Shown: positions 16,310 to 24,916, counted from the first letter of the stretch. The stretch: 64,000 bases of DNA from Acrocarpospora phusangensis (GCF_016862995.1 NZ_BOOA01000003.1:1-64000), one strand, 5' to 3'. Translations and numbers: made by a program. Notes: generated by a model from the letters alone, not told the origin.

Positions 16310-16512
16310 GACCCCTCCTATGGCCGTGCAATGAAGACGCTCGGGCAGCGGTCTTGAGATGTCGCGAGAAGGTAGGAGTTGGCTTCCCTGATAGATCCGG
16401 TTAGTCCGGGATGTGAGGCTTGTGGCGGCGGGGTGGTTCTGGTGCGGGTATGTCTTGGTAGAGGTGTGCCGTTTGTGGGGGTGTTTGGTTAGCCTGTGGG
16501 TGGAGGTGGCTC

Positions 16513-16710
16513 ATGTCTGATCCGGTGGACAGCTCGGGTGCCCAGGCTCACGAGTTCATCGTGGAGCATGTCAGGGATATCACCAAAGGTGAAGAGTTCG
16601 TCATCGAAAGCCACGAGGGCGTCGACACCGCATTCCGCATAATCTTCCCCACCGCGTACGACAGAGTCATTCAGCATCCCCCAACTCAGACCACAGGCGA
16701 AGACAAATAA
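16513..16710 (+). CDS. Small hypothetical protein
   Basis: A 65-aa acidic-to-neutral protein not recognised. A good GGAGGTGG ribosome site lies upstream of the ATG, and the codons look like those of real genes. No membrane segment, cysteine pair or known motif is visible. The stop codon is followed within 30 bp by the tandem repeat array. Confidence 0.5.
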   Translation: MSDPVDSSGAQAHEFIVEHVRDITKGEEFVIESHEGVDTAFRIIFPTAYDRVIQHPPTQTTGEDK

Positions 16711-16737
16711 CCGGTGGTTCCCCCCACCACCCTTTGT

Positions 16738-16936
16738 CGAGCTGGCGCCCCGCCCGTCTTCCGGCACTCGCCGGTATGCCGGGCATAGCCTGCGGCCCAC
16801 CCCTTTTCGAGCTAGCGCTCTGCCCCTTTTCCGGCACTCGCCGGTATGCTGGGCATAGCCTGCGGCCCACCCCTTTCGAGCTGGCGCTCTGCCCTTTTCC
16901 GCGCTCGCCGGTATGCCCGGCATTGGCTGCGGTGGT
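16738..16936. repeat. Three tandem copies of a ~69-bp GC-rich repeat
   Basis: Units begin with CGAGCTGGCGC at 16738, 16808 (CGAGCTAGCGC) and 16877 and share CCGGCACTCGCCGG, a palindromic core, then GGCATAGCCTGCGGCCCACC. The third unit changes into GGCTGCGGTGGTTCTCCC. The same words recur in the large array at 22.7-23.4 kb, so both belong to one dispersed family. The rest of the 430-bp gene-free stretch 16711-17139 shows no gene. Confidence 0.8.
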
Positions 16937-17139
16937 TCTCCCTTTTCGTCATGCCGGGCGGACTTCCTCCGACGCCCTGGGCGTTCGACCCACCATCTTT
17001 GAGTGGCCGACGCACGTCCTTTTTATAGGTCCACCTTTTGGAGTCCAGCACAACGAACCCGGTCACGCTCGGCGCCGGTGCGGCGAGAAGTGTCACCTGC
17101 GTTAACGGCGCCGGATAACGGCGAGAACCGGGCATCCGG

Positions 17140-18255
17140 TTACAGGAGTTCCCGGGTCGTTTCGGTGATGAGTTCGTCGATGACATCGGGGAGGTGGCCG
17201 GTGGTGGTCAGGGTGCGGTGCTGGCGGTGGGAGGAGGTGCCGGTGGTGAGGATTTGGGAGGCGAGGTGGGAGATCTCCTCCCAGTCGCCGAGGTCTTTGA
17301 GAGCTTCCTGGATGTAGTGCATGAAGCGGTCGAGCATGTCCGCGGCGGGGATGTGTTCGGCGGTCATGGGGTCGATGAGGTCGCCGTTCATGCCGGAGCG
17401 GGCCGCCCGCCAGGTGGCGGCCTTGATCATGGGCGGGGAGGTCGGCACCGGGGGTCGTTCGGCCTGGATCTCGTCGATGCAGGTGAGGACCAGCGCCCTG
17501 GCGAGACCGGCGATGAGAACGGTCTCGTCCACGGTGGTGCACGCGTCGGCGATGCGGAACTCAAGCGTGGGAAAGTGCGTCCCCAACCGGGCGTCCCAGT
17601 AGAGGTTCCCCATGTCGGTGAGCGCCTCGATCTCCAGCAACTGCCGGACGTGCTCGGCGTACTCCGCGTGGGAGTCGAACAGCGGCGGCGGCCCTCCGAT
17701 CGGAAACCCGGCCCAGAGCGGGTTGCGAAACGACTGGTAGCCGGTGTCGGCGCCGTCGTAGAAGGGCGAACTGGCGGATACCGCCAGAAACATCGGCAAC
17801 CAGGGCTGGACGCGGTTGAGGACCTGGACGGCGAGTTCCTTGTCGGCGATGCCGACGTGCACGTGACACCCGCACGTGACCCGCCGCTGGACCACATCCC
17901 GATAGTGCTCGAAACACCGGTCATACCGCGGTTTCCGGACAAGCCGCGTGGTACGCCAGTCCGCGTTGGGCATCGTGCCGGCGGACAACACCGACAACCC
18001 GGCCTCCGAGGCGGTGTCCGTGAGAGTTCCCCGGAGCTTTTTGAGCTCCCCCCGGACCTGCCGCAGGCTGTGGCAGACGTCGGTCCTGGTCTCGACCGTC
18101 GACACGTGGAATTCGTGATCGAATCCATGGTAGGCGTCGGGCTCCGAGGCGCACGACGCCAGCAGGTCGCCGATATTCGGCAACCCCTCGGGTGCGAGCA
18201 TTCGGCTCACCGGATCGACAATGAAGAACTCTTCTTCCACTCCCATCGTGAGCAC
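17140..18255 (-). CDS. Carboxylate-amine ligase (GCS2/YbdK family)
   Basis: A 371-aa ATP-dependent ligase of the glutamate-cysteine ligase type 2 superfamily. It starts with the diagnostic MGVEEEFFIVD, has the HVHVGI substrate/metal region near residue 132, and a LEFRIADAC segment near 225. YbdK-type members show weak glutamate-cysteine ligase activity, while related EgtA makes gamma-glutamylcysteine for ergothioneine; the natural substrate here is unknown. It starts at GTG 18255 or ATG 18246, which are in frame and three codons apart. No operon partner is adjacent. Confidence 0.85.
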   Translation of the reverse strand: MLTMGVEEEFFIVDPVSRMLAPEGLPNIGDLLASCASEPDAYHGFDHEFHVSTVETRTDVCHSLRQVRGELKKLRGTLTDTASEAGLSVLSAGTMPNADWRTTRLVRKPRYDRCFEHYRDVVQRRVTCGCHVHVGIADKELAVQVLNRVQPWLPMFLAVSASSPFYDGADTGYQSFRNPLWAGFPIGGPPPLFDSHAEYAEHVRQLLEIEALTDMGNLYWDARLGTHFPTLEFRIADACTTVDETVLIAGLARALVLTCIDEIQAERPPVPTSPPMIKAATWRAARSGMNGDLIDPMTAEHIPAADMLDRFMHYIQEALKDLGDWEEISHLASQILTTGTSSHRQHRTLTTTGHLPDVIDELITETTRELL

Positions 18256-18366
18256 AACGCGACTATACGACCTAATTTCCGAACTTCAAAGCCGCTCAGA
18301 ATTCTTACGTGTTCGGACAATCAATTGTCCCCACCCGGAGAATATCCGGAAAGAATCTACAACGCC

Positions 18367-19650
18367 TTATTCTTCCAGGGCGAGGGCCTTGACCCGGCGC
18401 AGGAACAACGACCGCTCGCGCTCGTTGCGGGTCAGCCCGGCGGCGCGCTCGAACTCCTCCCGGGCCTCCGCCGTACGCCCCAGCCGCTCAAGGAGATCTC
18501 CCCGTACGGCCGGCAACTGCGGATACTCCCGGAGGGCCTTCTCCGCGCGCAGCCCGTCCACGATCTCCAGCGCGGGCAGCGGCCCGGACGCCATGCTCAC
18601 GGCCACCGCCCGGTTCAGCTCGACCACGGGCGAGGGAGCGACGTGGCCGAGCACCAGATACAGGGCGGCCATCCGGTCCCAATCGGTGTCCTCCGCCGAC
18701 ATCGCCCGGGCGTGGCAGGCGGCGATGGCGGCCTGCAGGCCGTACTGGCCCAGGGTGCCGAGGGATTCGGCGTGCTGGAGGGCGGCCAGGCCGCGGCGGA
18801 TGAGCAGCCGGTCCCAGCGGCCGCGGTCCTGGTCGAGCAGCAGGACGGGTTCGCCGTCCGGGCCGAGGCGGGCCCCCGTCCGGGACATCTGGAGCTCCAT
18901 GAGGGCCACCAGGCCGTGTACTTCCGTCTCGCCGGGCATCAGGCCCGCCAGGATGCGGCCGAGTCGCAACGCCTCCTCACAGAGTGAAGGGCGCATCCAG
19001 TCGTGTCCGGCGGTCGCCGCGTACCCCTCGTTGAAGATCAGATAGATCACTTCCAGGACGGACGCCAGGCGCGCGGGAATCTCCGGAAGCGGCGGCATCT
19101 CGATCTTGATCTGTTTCTCGGAGAGGGTGCGTTTGGCGCGGAAGATGCGCTGTCCCACGGTCGGTTCCGGCACCAGGAAGGCCCGCGCGATCTCCTCGGT
19201 GCTCAGCCCGCCGAGCAGCCGGAGCGTCAGCGCGAGCCGCCCTTCCGTGGACAGAACCGGATGGCAGGCCGTGAACAGCAGCCGCAGCACGTCGTCGCCG
19301 AACGGATCGTCGAGCGCGTCCACGACCTCGGCTTCGGTGTCCGCCTGCCGCCGCTCCTGATCCCTGCCGACCTCCTCCAGCTTCTGCTCGTACCGGCTGC
19401 GGCGCCGCAGTAGATCGATCGCCCGGTGTTTGGCCGTGAGCATGAGCCAGCCGCCCGGGTTGTCGGGAACGCCGGATTGGGGCCACTGCTCCAGCGCGAG
19501 CACCAGCGCGTCCTGCGCCAGTTCCTCGGCCAGTCCCACATCCCCCACGATCCGGGCGAGCGCGGCGATCACCCGTCCGGCCTCCATCCGCCAGACCGCC
19601 TCAACCACGCGATTCGGATCGCTCGCCGTCATAACGATCGATCCAAGCAC
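18367..19650 (-). CDS. ECF sigma factor, ECF42-type (with DUF6596 C-terminal region)
   Basis: A 427-aa protein with an N-terminal sigma-2 region (VGLAEELAQDALVLALEQWP), region 4 with a helix-turn-helix (GLSTEEIARAFLVPEPTVGQ, about 145) and a long C-terminal TPR-like extension. This architecture marks the ECF42 group, which lacks a membrane anti-sigma factor and is genetically linked to DGPF (YCII) proteins, as here. The C-terminal extension is thought to act as a built-in regulatory domain. The start is GTG 19650 after GAGGG; ATG 19632 is an alternative. It lies downstream of the DGPF gene beyond a hairpin. Confidence 0.9.
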   Translation of the reverse strand: MLGSIVMTASDPNRVVEAVWRMEAGRVIAALARIVGDVGLAEELAQDALVLALEQWPQSGVPDNPGGWLMLTAKHRAIDLLRRRSRYEQKLEEVGRDQERRQADTEAEVVDALDDPFGDDVLRLLFTACHPVLSTEGRLALTLRLLGGLSTEEIARAFLVPEPTVGQRIFRAKRTLSEKQIKIEMPPLPEIPARLASVLEVIYLIFNEGYAATAGHDWMRPSLCEEALRLGRILAGLMPGETEVHGLVALMELQMSRTGARLGPDGEPVLLLDQDRGRWDRLLIRRGLAALQHAESLGTLGQYGLQAAIAACHARAMSAEDTDWDRMAALYLVLGHVAPSPVVELNRAVAVSMASGPLPALEIVDGLRAEKALREYPQLPAVRGDLLERLGRTAEAREEFERAAGLTRNERERSLFLRRVKALALEE

Positions 19651-19686
19651 GTCGCCCTCAAGAACACGACGGGCCCGGAACGGAAC

Positions 19687-19718
19687 GACCCCCGGTCGAT
19701 GAGTCTCGACCGGGGGTC
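19687..19718 (-). terminator. Hairpin between DGPF and ECF42 genes
   Basis: A perfect 13-bp inverted repeat (GACCCCCGGTCGA and its complement) with a 6-nt loop, no T run. It sits after the DGPF gene and before the sigma factor on the same strand, so it may reduce read-through into the sigma gene. Confidence 0.7.
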
Positions 19719-19733
19719 ATCGCCCCCGAAATA

Positions 19734-20099
19734 TCAGGCGAAGTCTTCCGGGCCGAAGACCCGGTGCACATCGGCTTCCGCCTCGAAGCCCGGCCAGAGG
19801 TCACGGTGGATCTTCAGGAAGCGGCTGCCCCACTCCACCGCCTCCTCCTTGGACCTGACCTGGTACAACGCGTAGCTGATCAGTTCCTTCGCCTCGGCGA
19901 ACGGCCCGTCCGTGACGGTCAGCTTGCCGCCGACCAGCTCCACCCTGGCCCCTTGGTCGCTGGGCGCCAGCCCGCCGTTGTCCAGCAGCGCGCCCGCCTT
20001 CGTGGCCTCCTCACCGAGCTTCGCGATGGCCTCCATCAACTCGCCGGGCGGCGGAGTGTCGGGCCGGTTGGTTACCTTGAGCGTGATCAGGTATCGCAT
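19734..20099 (-). CDS. DGPF/YCII-family protein, partner of ECF42
   Basis: A 121-aa YCII-related protein. It starts MRYLITLKV and contains the family's VTDGPFAEAKELI motif (about residue 75), with LAPSD upstream and a C-terminal RDLWPGFE. DGPF proteins are the conserved neighbours of ECF42 sigma factors and are often their targets or modulators. AAGGAGAG lies 8-10 nt before the ATG. The gene is between the DUF998 gene and the sigma factor, all in one direction. Confidence 0.88.
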   Translation of the reverse strand: MRYLITLKVTNRPDTPPPGELMEAIAKLGEEATKAGALLDNGGLAPSDQGARVELVGGKLTVTDGPFAEAKELISYALYQVRSKEEAVEWGSRFLKIHRDLWPGFEAEADVHRVFGPEDFA

Positions 20100-20118
20100 C
20101 AGCGTTCTCTCCTTGAAT

Positions 20119-20772
20119 TCAGACGCGCTTGTACAGATGCCGGGATACGAGCGAGAACCAGGTCCAGACGACCAGAACACCGCCGACGAAGGCCAGGTTG
20201 CTCCAGGCCGCGCCCCCGCCACTGCCCACGGCGACGAACGTGGCCGCGAACACCGCCCCGGACACCGCCGAATAAACCGCCCATCCCGTACGGCTCTCGC
20301 CCGAGAAGCGCCGCGCCATGATCAGGCACGCCACGACCAGACAGGTGAATCCGATGCCCCCGCAGACGAAGTGCAGGGTGCCGTGCCACGTTATGACTCC
20401 GGGCACTTCGGGCGTACCCGCCGGAAAGCCCAGGGCGGGGTCGGCTCTGAAGATTCCGGCGCCGATCAGGCTCAGGCCGTACACGGCGAGAAGGCGTTGG
20501 AGCCACGCGGAACGGGTGGCGCGGCCGATGCCGGCGGCGGCGGCGAGGGTGGTGAGGCCGGCCACCACGAAGTTGGTGATCTGGATCCAGCCCAGGTCGC
20601 CGTTGGACAGGAAGCTCCACGGGTGGCGGCTGAGGTCGAATCCGGTTCGGGTCAGGGCTTGGGCGAGCGAGACCGTCACGTAGAGCGGACCGGCGAGCAC
20701 TCCGTAGCCGAGTAGGGATTTGGTGAGACTTGTCTGCGGGTCGCAGACGGCCTTCGTCTGCAGCTGGGTCAT
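20119..20772 (-). CDS. DUF998 integral membrane protein
   Basis: A 217-aa protein with about six hydrophobic segments (for example GVLAGPLYVTVSLAQ, ITNFVVAGLTTLAAAAG and VVACLIMA) and the DUF998 pattern DLSRHPWSFLSNG. Function is unknown. GAGGAG precedes ATG 20772, which is preferred to the longer reading from 20829. The last gene base lies 19 bp from the DGPF start, so it is probably the first gene of the ECF42 operon. Confidence 0.82.
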   Translation of the reverse strand: MTQLQTKAVCDPQTSLTKSLLGYGVLAGPLYVTVSLAQALTRTGFDLSRHPWSFLSNGDLGWIQITNFVVAGLTTLAAAAGIGRATRSAWLQRLLAVYGLSLIGAGIFRADPALGFPAGTPEVPGVITWHGTLHFVCGGIGFTCLVVACLIMARRFSGESRTGWAVYSAVSGAVFAATFVAVGSGGGAAWSNLAFVGGVLVVWTWFSLVSRHLYKRV

Positions 20773-20878
20773 GATCCTGCTCCTCGCGCGTCCTGGTTGG
20801 CCAGATGACAACGCGTCGAACGAGGTCATGGGGATTCGACAGCCGCCGAGAAGTTTTTTGAAGATTTTTCGCCGGGGG

Positions 20879-21856
20879 TCAGCGCTGGGGTTCGATGACG
20901 GTCTTGAGGCCTTCGCGGCGGATGGCGGCGGTGAACGCGGCGGGGGCCTCGGCGAGCGGGTAGCGGGCGCTGACCAGTGAGGCGACGTCGACCTTGCCTT
21001 CTTCGACGAGGCGGATGGCGCGGGGGTATACGTCGTTCATTCTGCGTACGAGGGCCAGGGTGAGGCCTTTGCGCCGGGCGAGGGAGGCCCGGAAGGTCGT
21101 GCGGTCGTCGTCGGGGATGCCGACCAGGACGACCCGGCCGCCGGGACGGGCCAGCTCCAGCGACGTGTTAACGGCCGCGTCGTTGCCCGCGACCTCGAAA
21201 ACCACGTCCGCCTGGGCGTCTTCGGCCAGTACGGCACCGAAACGTTTGGCCGCCTCGGCCCGATGGGGGAGCGGTTCGACGGCGATGACCGTGGACGCTC
21301 CGGCCAGGCGGGCGAGCTGGATCAGCAGGAGGCCGATCGGGCCGCAGCCGACCACGGCCACCGTGCCGCCCAGGTGGAGATGGCCCAGGTCGAAGGCGTG
21401 CAGGGCGACCCCGAGGGGCTCCAGCATGGCGCCGTCGCTGTCGGAGACATGATCGGGCAGCGCGTGCAGGAGTTCGGTGGGCCAGGCGATGAGCTCCCGC
21501 AGGCCGCCGTCGAGCAGATCGTGTCCGGCGAACCGGATGTTCGGGCAGAGGTTGCGGTAGCCGCTGCGGCAACTTCTGCAACTTTCACAGGGGATGGCCG
21601 GGTCCACGGCGACGCGACGGCCGTGCGCGGGGCCGCCTTCGACGACGCCGGCGAACTCGTGACCGACGACGAGCGGGCGGGTGATCGTGGCGTCGCCGAT
21701 TCCGCCTTCGGCGTACCAGTGAAGATCCGAGCCGCAGAGGCCGACGGCGGTGACTCTGACAAGGCTCATACCGGGTCCGACCTCGGGTGTCTCCTCCTCG
21801 GTGAGGCGGAGATCGGCCACGCCGTGCAGCCGCGCGACTCTCATGAGGTTGTCCAC
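20879..21856 (-). CDS. Zinc-type alcohol/polyol dehydrogenase (MDR family)
   Basis: A 325-aa NAD(P)-dependent medium-chain dehydrogenase, sorbitol/xylitol-dehydrogenase-like. The catalytic zinc ligand is Cys in GLCGSDLH with GHE (residues about 40 and 65), and the structural-zinc cysteines run PCESCRSCRSGYRNLC. The nucleotide fold shows VVGCGPIGLLLIQLA, then AVEPLPHRA. The start is GTG 21856 or ATG 21844. It is divergent from a GntR regulator with two palindromes between, so its expression probably responds to a sugar or polyol sensed by that regulator. Confidence 0.88.
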   Translation of the reverse strand: MDNLMRVARLHGVADLRLTEEETPEVGPGMSLVRVTAVGLCGSDLHWYAEGGIGDATITRPLVVGHEFAGVVEGGPAHGRRVAVDPAIPCESCRSCRSGYRNLCPNIRFAGHDLLDGGLRELIAWPTELLHALPDHVSDSDGAMLEPLGVALHAFDLGHLHLGGTVAVVGCGPIGLLLIQLARLAGASTVIAVEPLPHRAEAAKRFGAVLAEDAQADVVFEVAGNDAAVNTSLELARPGGRVVLVGIPDDDRTTFRASLARRKGLTLALVRRMNDVYPRAIRLVEEGKVDVASLVSARYPLAEAPAAFTAAIRREGLKTVIEPQR

Positions 21857-21931
21857 ATTTGTGCCATAAGGCTCTGACCTTTACTAGAGTCTGGGAATCT
21901 GTCAAGAATACGTGTAGCCGTCCCGAACGGC

Positions 21932-21955
21932 CGCTTGGTGGGTACCCATTAAGCG
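21932..21955. promoter_or_regulatory. Imperfect 24-bp palindrome, operator candidate
   Basis: CGCTT and AAGCG flank a perfect TGGGTACCCA core (21939-21948) between the divergent dehydrogenase and GntR genes. It lies behind the predicted -35 boxes of both promoters. A TTGACA (21905-21900, minus strand) with TAAAGG 16 nt on is a candidate dehydrogenase promoter. Confidence 0.5.
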
Positions 21956-21979
21956 GACATTGTATAGTTAGGTAGCAGA

Positions 21980-22008
21980 TTGACAATTTGCTATAGCAAA
22001 ACTACGGT
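21980..22008 (+). promoter_or_regulatory. GntR promoter with operator in the spacer
   Basis: A perfect -35 TTGACA (21980-21985) is followed 17 nt later by TACGGT (22003-22008). The spacer holds the 14-bp perfect palindrome TTTGCTATAGCAAA (21987-22000). Transcription would start at about 22015, which is the GTG start codon, so the mRNA is predicted to be leaderless and autorepressed. Confidence 0.65.
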
Positions 22009-22014
22009 GGCGGC

Positions 22015-22704
22015 GTGACCGGCACCGCGCTCTCCCACCTGACCTCCGAGACCCTCGCCGACCAGGCGTACGCCGCCCTCAGGCTGGCCATCGCCAACGG
22101 CGAACTCGCGTGGGGAGAGAAAATCACCGAACGTGGACTGGCGACTCGGCTCGCCGTCAGCCCGACGCCCATTCGCGAGGCGTTGCGGCGACTGGAACAA
22201 GACCGGCTGGTGGAACGCACCGGCCCTCGCTCATTACGGGTGGTACGGCTTTCGCCGGAGACCCTGGCCGAAATTCGCGAAGTGGAGATTCAGCTGCTGG
22301 GGCTGACGGCGCGGTTCGCGGCTCGGAATATCAGCGCGGAGGCGCTCGCGAAGGTGGAGGCGGCCCTGGCGGAAGCTGATCCGCTTCGGGCCAATTTGGT
22401 GCGAATACACAATGCGGGGGGAAACCTGCCCCCTGAGATGGTCCAACGACTACTGGCGGCACTCCGCAGATTTCACGGGATCATCGAAGAGGCGGGGGCC
22501 AATCCCGTGCTCGCGGGTCTGCTGGAACAAGCTCGTGCCTTCAGCCCAGCGGTCCGTGTGGAATCCGCCCTCGCCCAACTCGCGGTCACGGGCGGCGCCT
22601 ACGAGGAACACCACCACCTCCTCCAGGCCCTCCGCGACCGCAACGAATCCCAAGCCGAAGAAATAGCCCGCCGCCACGGCCTCGCCCCATCCCCCGGAGC
22701 GTGA
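22015..22704 (+). CDS. GntR-family regulator (FadR/FCD subfamily)
   Basis: A 229-aa regulator. Residues 10-75 form the winged helix (ADQAYAALRLAIANGEL, then SPTPIREALRRLEQDRLV); the FCD effector domain follows (EVEIQLLGLTARFAARN), ending in the metal/ligand region EEHHHLLQALRDRN. The FCD part is slightly short because one central helix seems reduced. It probably controls itself and the divergent polyol dehydrogenase. GTG 22015 coincides with the predicted transcription start. Confidence 0.88.
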   Translation: MTGTALSHLTSETLADQAYAALRLAIANGELAWGEKITERGLATRLAVSPTPIREALRRLEQDRLVERTGPRSLRVVRLSPETLAEIREVEIQLLGLTARFAARNISAEALAKVEAALAEADPLRANLVRIHNAGGNLPPEMVQRLLAALRRFHGIIEEAGANPVLAGLLEQARAFSPAVRVESALAQLAVTGGAYEEHHHLLQALRDRNESQAEEIARRHGLAPSPGA

Positions 22705-22730
22705 CTTCCCGACCTCCGGCTGTACCGGGG

Positions 22731-23412
22731 CTCTCCCACCCACCTTTGCGAGTCGGAGCTTCACCCGCTGGCTGGCCGCATGCCTGGTATTGCTTGCGGT
22801 GGTTCTCCCCACCCGCCCACCCTTCGTCTTGCCGGGTTGACCAACCATCGCCGGGTGCGCCATGTCTGGGCACAGCTGCGCCGGTTCCGTGTTTGCGCTG
22901 GCGGTGGCTGTCCCCGCCCACCCACCCTTTTGCCGCTGCGCGGCGTCTTGGCCGGTCACCGCAGCGAGAGGTCGCGCAGCGGCCAAAAGGGGTGGGCGAA
23001 CCACCGCAAGCAATACCGGCATGCGGCCAGAGCCGAAGGGGTCCGAGCGCCAGCCCACAAAGAGTGGGCGGGCGGGAGAACCACTGCAAGCAATACCGGG
23101 CTACGGCCAGCCAGCGGGCGAAGCTCCAACCCACAAAGGTGGGTGGGCTGGAGAACCACCGCAAGCAATACGGGTATGCGGCCAGAGCCGGAGGGGGGCC
23201 GAGCGCCAGCTCACAAAGGGTGGGCGGGCGGGAGAACCACCACAAGCAACACCAGGCATGCGACCAGCCAGCGGGCGAAGCTCCAACCCACAAGGTGGGC
23301 GGGCTGGAGAACCACCGCAAGCAATACGGGCATGCGGCCAGAGCCGGAGGAGCGCCGAGCGCCAGCTCACAAAGGGTGGGCGGGTGGGGAGAACACCGGC
23401 ACCCACGAACGT
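22731..23412. repeat. Palindromic array of alternating ~80-bp and ~75-bp repeat units
   Basis: A core of GAACCACCGCAAGCAATAC recurs at 22998, 23078, 23153, 23234 and 23309, with a degenerate copy at 23392; the intervals are 80, 75, 81, 75 and 83 bp. Two unit types alternate: A has AGAGCCGGAGG and GAGCGCCAGCTCACAAAG, B has AGCCAGCGGGCGAAGCTCC. An inverted B copy occupies 22731-22812, and a second inverted pair (CCCTTTTGCCGCTGCGCG near 22930; CGCGCAGCGGCCAAAAGG near 22975) lies between them. The long open frames here are repeat artefacts. 23413-23605 holds the promoter region of the next gene without a clear motif. Confidence 0.85.
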
Positions 23413-23605
23413 GAGGGGAACTGGGCCGACACGGTAAACAGATCCCTCGGGGGAGAAGCGTTCACGCCGCGGTGGCCGGTGTCCGGCCGGGCAGTCCGGG
23501 TGTCTTTGCGGAAAATTGTTATCGCGTGGGGTGCGGGGGGTCTCCTGGTTAGGCGGGTGGGTGCCCGCTGAGTTCTCCTATCCCCTACGAAGGAACTCAT
23601 CGACC

Positions 23606-24916
23606 ATGAGTGAGACTGTTCCGCGGGTGCGTCGGGCTGTGCTGGGATCTGTGCTGGCGGTGGTGCTCGGGGCCGGACTGGTGGCGGGTGCCGTACCGGC
23701 TGGGGCGGCGGAGACGCCGTTGTCGCAGGGACGGGCGGTGACCGCGTCCTCGTCCGAGCGGGGAGATCTGTCTCCGGCCGCGGCGGTGGACGGCAAGCCG
23801 GGAACCCGCTGGTCCAGCAAGTTCAGCGACCCGCAGTGGCTCCAGGTGGACCTCGGCCAGGCCACGGCGATCAAGAGGATCGTGCTCAACTGGGAGCGCG
23901 CGTACGCCACGAGTTTCCAGCTGCAGACGTCCAACGGCGGCGGCGCCTGGACGACGATCCACACCACGACCGCGGGCAAGGGCGGCGTGCAGACGGTCAA
24001 CGTCTCCGCCACGGGCCGCTATGTCCGCCTGTACGCGACGAAGCGGTCGTCCATCTACGGCGTCTCCCTCTGGGAGTTCCAGGTCTTCGGCACGGGTTCC
24101 ACGACGACGCCGAGCACCCAGCCGACGACCCCGACCCCCACCTCGTCGCCGTCGAGCACCCCGACCTCCACGCCCGCGGTCGGCAAGAAGGGCGTCGGCG
24201 TCTGGCAGATGCCGAACGTCAGCACCGCTCTCGCCAACTCGGGCGCGAGCTGGTACTACACCTGGTCCACCAACCACAACGGCATCACGACCCCGGCGTC
24301 CGCCCAGTTCGTCCCGATGATCTGGGGCGCGGCGAGCGTCACCGACAAGAATCTCGCCGAGGCCAAGAACGCCGGGCCGTACCTGCTCGGGTTCAATGAG
24401 CCGGACATGAAGGAGCAGTCCAACATGTCCGTGGAGTCGGCGCTGTCGCTCTGGCCGAAGCTGATGGCGACCGGCCAGAAGCTGGGCAGCCCGGCCGTCG
24501 CGTGGGGCGGGAACAACGCGGGCGGATGGCTTGACCGCTTCATGTCGGGCGCGGCCTCGCGCGGTTACCGGGTGGACTTCATCACCCTGCACTGGTACGG
24601 CGGCGACTTCCGCGCCGACGCCGCGACCAACCAGCTGAAGTCCTACATCCAGGCCGTGTACGACCGCTACAAGAAGCCCATCTGGCTGACCGAGTTCGCG
24701 CTGATCGACTTCTCCAACGGCGTACGCCACCCGACGGAGGCCCAGCAGGCGGCCTTCCTCACCTCCGCCACCCAGATGCTGGGTTCCCTCCCGTACGTCC
24801 ACCGGTACGCCTGGTTCGGCCTCCCGGCCAAGGACAACGAGATCAGCACGGGCCTGTTCCGGAGCAATGGCACCGCCACCCCGGCCGGCCGCGCTTTCCA
24901 GGCCGCTCCCCGCTAA
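23606..24916 (+). CDS. Secreted CBM32 + GH128-like glucanase
   Basis: A 436-aa exported protein. A signal peptide (about 1-33, ending AGAA) precedes an F5/8-type C (CBM32-like) domain, residues 40-160, with the typical WSSKFSDPQWLQVDLGQ. A Thr/Pro/Ser linker covers 165-195, followed by a catalytic domain resembling GH128 (Glyco_hydro_cc) beta-1,3-glucanases: Glu265 in GFNEPD as acid/base, Glu363 in WLTEFAL as nucleophile, with LHWYGG between. It probably attacks fungal or plant beta-1,3-glucan. AAGGAA precedes the ATG. Substrate is inferred from family only. Confidence 0.88.
   Translation: MSETVPRVRRAVLGSVLAVVLGAGLVAGAVPAGAAETPLSQGRAVTASSSERGDLSPAAAVDGKPGTRWSSKFSDPQWLQVDLGQATAIKRIVLNWERAYATSFQLQTSNGGGAWTTIHTTTAGKGGVQTVNVSATGRYVRLYATKRSSIYGVSLWEFQVFGTGSTTTPSTQPTTPTPTSSPSSTPTSTPAVGKKGVGVWQMPNVSTALANSGASWYYTWSTNHNGITTPASAQFVPMIWGAASVTDKNLAEAKNAGPYLLGFNEPDMKEQSNMSVESALSLWPKLMATGQKLGSPAVAWGGNNAGGWLDRFMSGAASRGYRVDFITLHWYGGDFRADAATNQLKSYIQAVYDRYKKPIWLTEFALIDFSNGVRHPTEAQQAAFLTSATQMLGSLPYVHRYAWFGLPAKDNEISTGLFRSNGTATPAGRAFQAAPR

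Noticed and set aside
22731-23412. CRISPR array
   Set aside because: Repeats are not identical, the intervening sequence is itself repeated rather than unique, spacing is about 75-83 bp, and no cas gene is nearby.
22586-23571. Several long open frames on both strands (up to 263 codons)
   Set aside because: They are periodic translations of the repeat units, overlap one another, and have no ribosome sites or domains.
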